Shown here piece by piece: positions 5,390-8,797 of a stretch of 8,797 nt of DNA. A program made the position numbers and the translations under genes. This DNA comes from Planctomycetaceae bacterium (lineage in GTDB: Bacteria; Planctomycetota; Planctomycetia; Pirellulales; Thermoguttaceae), in NCBI GenBank assembly GCA_009776995.1, contig WRMR01000187.1:1-8797 (forward strand), given 5' to 3'. The notes beneath the pieces are model-generated. The model worked only from the letters and a program-made list of their open reading frames with translations. It had not been told where the DNA came from and did not search any database. How positions within the stretch are numbered: the stretch's first letter is position 1; every line of letters begins with the position of its first letter.

Positions 5390-6539
5390 ATGAAACACTT
5401 CAAAATGTTAAGATGGGGGGGGGGGCAATTTAGGAGCTTTCACTCTCGTTGAACTTCTCGTTGTCATTGCGATCATCGGAATTTTGATTGCACTTCTATT
5501 ACCTGCTGTTCAGGCCGCTCGTGAAGCGGCGCGTCGTACGCAATGCCAAAACAATCTCAAGCAAATCGGCCTTGCGATTCATAACTTTCACGATGCCCAA
5601 AAGGGGATTCCGCCCGCAACGGTCGGATATGATTGCGCCTCGTTTTGGGTACTCATCTACCCTTATATGGAGCAAGCACCACTTTACTCAATCATTGAGC
5701 AACGCGGTTTCAAGTATCCTGTGAACACCAGATGGTGGGAAGAAATCCTGACGGAACAGGAACGCAGTTCTTTCGGCTCTTTTGCCGGTTATCGCTGTCC
5801 GACCCGAAGAAGTGGCAGTCAGGTTGCCACGAGGCAGGATAATAATGTCGATTTTGGATCGGCAACCGACCTGAGTACAGGAGGCAACAATCCCTCAATC
5901 GGTCCCCAAAGCGATTATGGTCTCGTTTTCACGACACGTGGCACACGGGATTGGTGGTATCACCAGATGCCGGGTGATGCCAATTGTTTCAATGGACATT
6001 ACGGACCGTTTCGCGTCGCCGCATATAGTCCGTTCTTTGTCAATCAGGACAGTCTGGCATCCTGGACCCCTCGCGATGATATGTCACGCATGAAAGACGG
6101 CACATCGAACCAGTTGGTGGTCGGTGAAAAACATATTCCGCCGGGCCGGCTTGGACGTTGTTACGGCGGGGATGCTTTTGCCGATACGGGAGTGTCCAAC
6201 CGGTCCGACTGTTCCTACTTGCATTCCGGGCAATGGGCGTCCGGATCAAACGGACGCGGGGTTCGGACGAATGGGAATCAACGAACCGACGCCGAAACCG
6301 CCAGAACCAGTATCGTCGGATTTGCGATCAGTCGCACCAATGATTATAACACCGCCGACGCCAGTGGGAATTACGGGGATGCCGTTTTTACTTTCGGTTT
6401 CGGAAGCTCGCATCCGGGCGTTTGCCAGTTCCTGCTGGGCGATGGTTCCGTCCATCCCCTTGCCGTCACCACACCGCTTGATCCTATTCTTGCAGCACTA
6501 GCTGACGTTTCGGATGGCGTTTCCGTTGCCATCCCCTAA
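5390..6539 (+). CDS. DUF1559 prepilin-like protein, frameshifted in a G11 tract
   Basis: The start ATG at 5390 has GGAG at 5379-5382 with ideal spacing and reads MKHFKMLRWGGG. As given, 11 G at 5415-5425 put this start out of frame and it stops at TGA 5450-5452 after 20 residues. The downstream frame cannot be extended to an ATG because TAA sits at 5409-5411. Removing one G yields a continuous 382-residue DUF1559 protein. In corrected numbering: likely prepilin peptidase cleavage between A16 and F17, FTLVE with the conserved Glu at position 5 of the mature protein, a hydrophobic helix, AVQAAREAARR, NNLKQIGLAIHNFHDA, DGTSN near 236, and a C-terminal H341-X9-D351-G352 motif. The protein should be exported and anchored like a pseudopilin. 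Its function is unknown. An in-frame TTG at 5484 would lose the signal motif and is unlikely. Confidence 0.85.
5415..5425 (+). repeat. Homopolymeric G11 tract in the signal region of a DUF1559 gene
   Basis: There are eleven consecutive G between codon 9 (TGG) and the codons leading into the prepilin motif. With 10 or 13 G the gene is in frame; with 11 or 12 it is not. The tract encodes only glycines ahead of the processing site, so changes in steps of three bases would be tolerated. The second DUF1559 gene in this window has no such tract at the equivalent place (MSEKGDFRAFTLVE). Confidence 0.9.
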
Positions 6540-6568
6540 AGGGGGCGGCACGTGATTTTGATCTTGAA

Positions 6569-6606
6569 TTTCCAAGTGTTGTCGCAGTATTGCCACCACT
6601 TGGAAA
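6569..6606 (+). other. Hairpin between the two DUF1559 genes
   Basis: TTTCCAAGTG at 6569-6578 pairs with CACTTGGAAA at 6597-6606, a 10-bp perfect stem with an 18-nt loop. The following sequence (GTTTATGTTTTAATT) is T-rich but lacks a clean U-run, so it is a weak terminator at best. It may instead act as an mRNA-stabilising or partial attenuating structure between two co-transcribed genes. Confidence 0.4.
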
Positions 6607-6647
6607 GTTTATGTTTTAATTACCGGTTAATTTTTTTGGAGAAAACA

Positions 6648-7784
6648 ATGAGACAATTGAAAAATTTCAGAATGAGCGAGAAAGGGGATTTCAGAGCTTT
6701 CACCCTTGTAGAACTCCTTGTCGTCATCGCGATTATCGGAATTCTGATTGCCCTGCTCTTGCCTGCGGTTCAGGCTGCCCGTGAAGCGGCGCGTCGTATG
6801 CAATGTTCCAATCACATGAAGCAGATGGCTTTGGCACTGCACAATTATGTTGATGCTTACAAGGAATCGCTTCCGGCAGGTTGCAGCCAGTTCCAGAATT
6901 ACACGCAGGATTTTGCGAACGTGAGTCCTCAGGTCATGTTGCTTCCCTATATGGAAGGGATGGCACGCTACGAAGCGATCAGCAATGCCGTTCTTAATAC
7001 GGGGATGAATGTTTATAACAGTACCTTGCCGGAGATATTGCTCCCGGTGCCCACATTATTGTGTCCTTCGGATACAAATAAAAAACAAGAGCGCGCTTCC
7101 TCACTTTGCGTTTGCTGGGGCGACTGGATTGATAATTTCACTCATGACGGCAGTGATTGGGTCCGCCCTGCCGATCCAAGATACAACGGTTGGCTGATCA
7201 ACAATCGTGGTGCTTTCACCTGTGGACTGAAATGGACGTCCCTGGGTGGCGTTGTCGATGGGACAAGTAATACCATTGCCATTGGCGAACGTGTCATTGC
7301 CGATGGAAGCAACGACATTTTGAATACTTTTGCAATCGACGCTTCCATTATCGTGAACGATCCCGCAACCAATTCGGTTTCCTCGCCACCGTCACTTTGT
7401 CTCACGGTCAAAGACCCTGATAATCCAAAGCAAATCAAGCCGAGTATCCCCATTGCGAGCAATTGGGCTGGATTGCAATGGGCTGACGGACGAGTTCACT
7501 ACACGGGCTTCAATACGATTTTGCCTCCGAACTCTCCGACCTGTACCGATGGAACTCTTGTGATTGAACGTATTTTGGTCAGTGCTTCCAGTTGCCATAC
7601 AGGCGGTATGAATACGGCACGCTACGATGGTTCCGTTTCCTTTGTCTCCAGTACGGTTGATTGTTCGACATGGAGCGGCGGTAGTAACGGTCTGGATCAA
7701 TTGCCCGTCAGGGGCGGTCCCTCTCCCTACGGTGTGTGGGGCGCGATGGGGTCGATCAACGGCGGCGAAAGCAAAGGCCTTTAG
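6648..7784 (+). CDS. DUF1559 prepilin-like protein, intact
   Basis: The product has 378 residues. ATG at 6648 is preceded by GGAG at 6638-6641, six bases away; an in-frame extension to 6552 adds 32 residues without merit. The N-terminus is MRQLKNFRMSEKGDFRA, then FTLVELLVVIAIIGILIALL with likely cleavage between A17 and F18, then AVQAAREAARRMQCSNHMKQ. DGTSNTIAIGER lies at residues 204-215, and the C-terminal H317-X9-D327-G328 motif is present (CHTGGMNTARYDGSVSF). These are hallmarks of the planctomycete DUF1559 family, which is usually present in many paralogues per genome. The DNA of the N-terminal helix region closely matches the preceding paralogue, while the central domain diverges strongly. 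It probably sits on the outer face of the cytoplasmic membrane or is assembled like a pseudopilin. Its function is unknown. Confidence 0.9.
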   Translation: MRQLKNFRMSEKGDFRAFTLVELLVVIAIIGILIALLLPAVQAAREAARRMQCSNHMKQMALALHNYVDAYKESLPAGCSQFQNYTQDFANVSPQVMLLPYMEGMARYEAISNAVLNTGMNVYNSTLPEILLPVPTLLCPSDTNKKQERASSLCVCWGDWIDNFTHDGSDWVRPADPRYNGWLINNRGAFTCGLKWTSLGGVVDGTSNTIAIGERVIADGSNDILNTFAIDASIIVNDPATNSVSSPPSLCLTVKDPDNPKQIKPSIPIASNWAGLQWADGRVHYTGFNTILPPNSPTCTDGTLVIERILVSASSCHTGGMNTARYDGSVSFVSSTVDCSTWSGGSNGLDQLPVRGGPSPYGVWGAMGSINGGESKGL

Positions 7785-7789
7785 AATCC

Positions 7790-7865
7790 GTGACAGGTGA
7801 CAAGTGATCGATGACATTTTGTCGCTTGTCACTTATTCACTTGTCATCCATCCATCACTTACTTG
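7790..7865. repeat. Degenerate GTGACA/TCACTT repeat-rich spacer with hairpin
   Basis: The short spacer between the second DUF1559 gene and the next lipoprotein is made of related words in both orientations (GTGACAGGTGACAAGTGA, CTTGTCAC, TTCACTTGTCAT, CATCACTTACTTG). GTGACAAG at 7797-7804 pairs with CTTGTCAC at 7825-7832, and four further pairs including two G-U extend the stem inward around a 12-nt loop. There is no T-run after it. The word style resembles the AGTGGC-type tract near 741-775. Confidence 0.5.
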
Positions 7866-7877
7866 TTTGATTTCAAA

Positions 7878-8369
7878 ATGCCCGGATTACTTTATCACAA
7901 ATGGTTGATCGTCCTGCCGATATTCATTTTCATGGCGTTTCCGGGTTGTGGAAAGCCAACGAAAGAGAAACCGGCGGACATGCCGGAACTGATTCCCTGT
8001 GAAGTCACGGTGAAACTTGATGACTCTCCTCTGCCCGGTGCGACCATCAGATTATTATCCGCTTCTTCCCCATCTTCAAAAAAGACGTGGTCTGTTTCAG
8101 GAACAACGGATGCGTCGGGAGTCGCGAAGATGCAGACATATGGCGAATACATCGGTGTTCCGGAGGGCGAATACACCGTGCTGATTTCAAAATCTCAAAC
8201 CGATGACGTTCCCCGTGACGCGATGAGTGGTGGAAATATTCGTATGGATCGTTCGCGACCACAAATCCTTGTCGATCCGTCTTTTGCCAATCCCGCGAAG
8301 ACGAAACTGCGACTTACCGTGTCGGGAAAAGGACCGGTCAAAGAAACGTTTGAGGTCACAGGACCTTGA
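7878..8369 (+). CDS. Small lipoprotein, transthyretin/carboxypeptidase-regulatory-like
   Basis: The product has 163 residues from ATG 7878 to TGA 8367-8369. A TTG at 7863 would add five residues; neither start has a clear Shine-Dalgarno, so the start is uncertain. The N-terminus is a short charged region, then LIVLPIFIFMAFPGC, a hydrophobic core ending in a lipobox-like FPGC with the lipidated cysteine at residue 24; proline before the glycine is atypical but plausible. A charged linker (GKPTKEKPADMPE) follows, then a beta-sandwich-like region: CEVTVKLDDSPLPGATIRLL, GTTDASGVAKMQT, and GVPEGEYTVLISK. The pattern resembles the first lipoprotein of the cassette, though the sequences are clearly divergent. 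It is probably surface or periplasm-facing. It closes the cassette, about 180 bp before the truncated rplU copy. No catalytic residues are recognised. Confidence 0.78.
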   Translation: MPGLLYHKWLIVLPIFIFMAFPGCGKPTKEKPADMPELIPCEVTVKLDDSPLPGATIRLLSASSPSSKKTWSVSGTTDASGVAKMQTYGEYIGVPEGEYTVLISKSQTDDVPRDAMSGGNIRMDRSRPQILVDPSFANPAKTKLRLTVSGKGPVKETFEVTGP

Positions 8370-8392
8370 GATGGCAACCCCTTTCTGACACT

Positions 8393-8425
8393 GTTTTTTC
8401 GGGAAAATCCCTTTCGTGAAAAAAC
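8393..8425. terminator. Weak hairpin downstream of the last cassette gene
   Basis: GTTTTTTC at 8393-8400 pairs with GAAAAAAC at 8418-8425, and GGGA/TCCC (8401-8411) can form inside it. The T-run is within the left arm, so a classic + strand terminator would rely on the inner GGGAAAATCCC hairpin followed by TTTCG, which is weak. The A-rich right arm would give a T-run on the other strand. It may be a partial bidirectional terminator. Confidence 0.3.
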
Positions 8426-8545
8426 GGCGTCACCCGTGTGCAAAGAACGCGAATCCCATCCGTGAAAATTTCCGGACGGTATTCATACCTGCACTTCCGG
8501 TGGGCGTTTGAAATGATATGACTCATTCGGCTCACTTTGGTGAAA

Positions 8546-8760
8546 GCAGCCGACGGTCAGCGGGGTGAAAGTCACCGCAATGGTTATTGACCATGTCAAG
8601 GGCAAGAAACTGACGATCCGTTGGTTCCGACGCCGCAAAAATTCCCGCAAAAAGGTAGGTCACCGTCAGATTTCCACGAAAGTCAAGATCACGAAAATAG
8701 AAAGCTGACTGCGTCTTTTGGCACTTGCACAGCGGCCGGGCATGGGAATGCATCCTCCTT
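8546..8760 (+). repeat. Direct repeat, copy 2: 3' half of rplU plus downstream flank
   Basis: This is the second copy of the segment at 4427-4640. The left boundary is sharp: upstream of 8546 the sequence has no resemblance to rplU. After the stop codon the flank remains similar (one 1-bp indel, one substitution in the CACTTGCACAGCGG part) and fades after 8741. The last 37 bases of the window (8761-8797) show no recognisable gene. Confidence 0.93.
8547..8708 (+). pseudogene. rplU: Truncated rplU copy (last 53 codons)
   Basis: The frame reads QPTVSGVKVTAMVIDHVKGK and so on to KITKIES then TGA at 8706-8708, equivalent to residues 52-104 of the intact bL21. It lacks the first half of the protein, and an in-frame TGA at 8541-8543 lies just before the homology. 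Compared with the intact gene there are six substitutions: one missense (Ala to Val), four synonymous, and one that changes stop TAA to TGA. An internal ATG at 8580 could start a 42-residue basic peptide and GTG at 8565 a 47-residue one, but without the N-terminal half neither would make a functional bL21. It is best read as a gene remnant left by a duplication or insertion event. Confidence 0.9.
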
Positions 8761-8797
8761 TTCCTGGTGAATTACCGGGCGGCATTGCCGGCTTGTT

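Noticed and set aside
8580..8708. Functional short bL21-like peptide from the internal ATG of the truncated copy
   Set aside because: It lacks the N-terminal half of bL21, has no convincing ribosome binding site, and an intact rplU is present.

Overview
The window looks like chromosomal DNA of a planctomycete (Planctomycetota). The main evidence is a pair of DUF1559 proteins with the phylum-typical prepilin start FTLVELLVVIAIIGILIALL followed by AVQAAREAARR and a C-terminal H-X9-DG motif, each in the company of small transthyretin-like lipoproteins. The housekeeping genes (anhydro-MurNAc kinase, DUF2344 protein, RNase E/G, ribosomal protein bL21) fit this. I cannot place it below phylum from sequence alone. 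All recognised genes are on the + strand.

Layout: (1) 1-596 is the 3' end of an anmK-like kinase gene. (2) 597-1741 is about 1.1 kb with no convincing gene. It holds a ten-unit 21-bp tandem array (786-995), a 13-bp inverted repeat on either side of that array, a 9-bp T-rich repeat, a terminator-like hairpin, and a roughly 107-bp element with 17-bp terminal inverted repeats that resembles a MITE. (3) 1742-4589 is the DUF2344 - RNase E/G - rplU block, an arrangement found in many bacteria; a strong symmetric hairpin with a T-run separates the RNase gene from rplU. (4) 4640-8545 is a four-gene surface-protein cassette: lipoprotein, DUF1559 pilin-like protein, DUF1559 pilin-like protein, lipoprotein. 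(5) 8546-8760 is a second, truncated copy of the 3' half of rplU with its downstream flank.

The two most notable observations are linked to the cassette. It is bracketed by direct repeats of the rplU 3' end (about 96% identical over the coding part, with nearly all differences synonymous), as if about 4.1 kb had been inserted at or duplicated around the 3' end of rplU. Within it, the first DUF1559 gene carries a run of 11 G immediately before the prepilin motif that puts its start codon out of frame; a run of 10 G would restore a 382-residue protein. This is either a slippage-prone (phase-variable) switch or a homopolymer sequencing error.

Functionally, the housekeeping block serves RNA processing and the ribosome, anmK serves cell-wall sugar recycling, and the cassette probably encodes exported or surface-anchored proteins whose roles are unknown.
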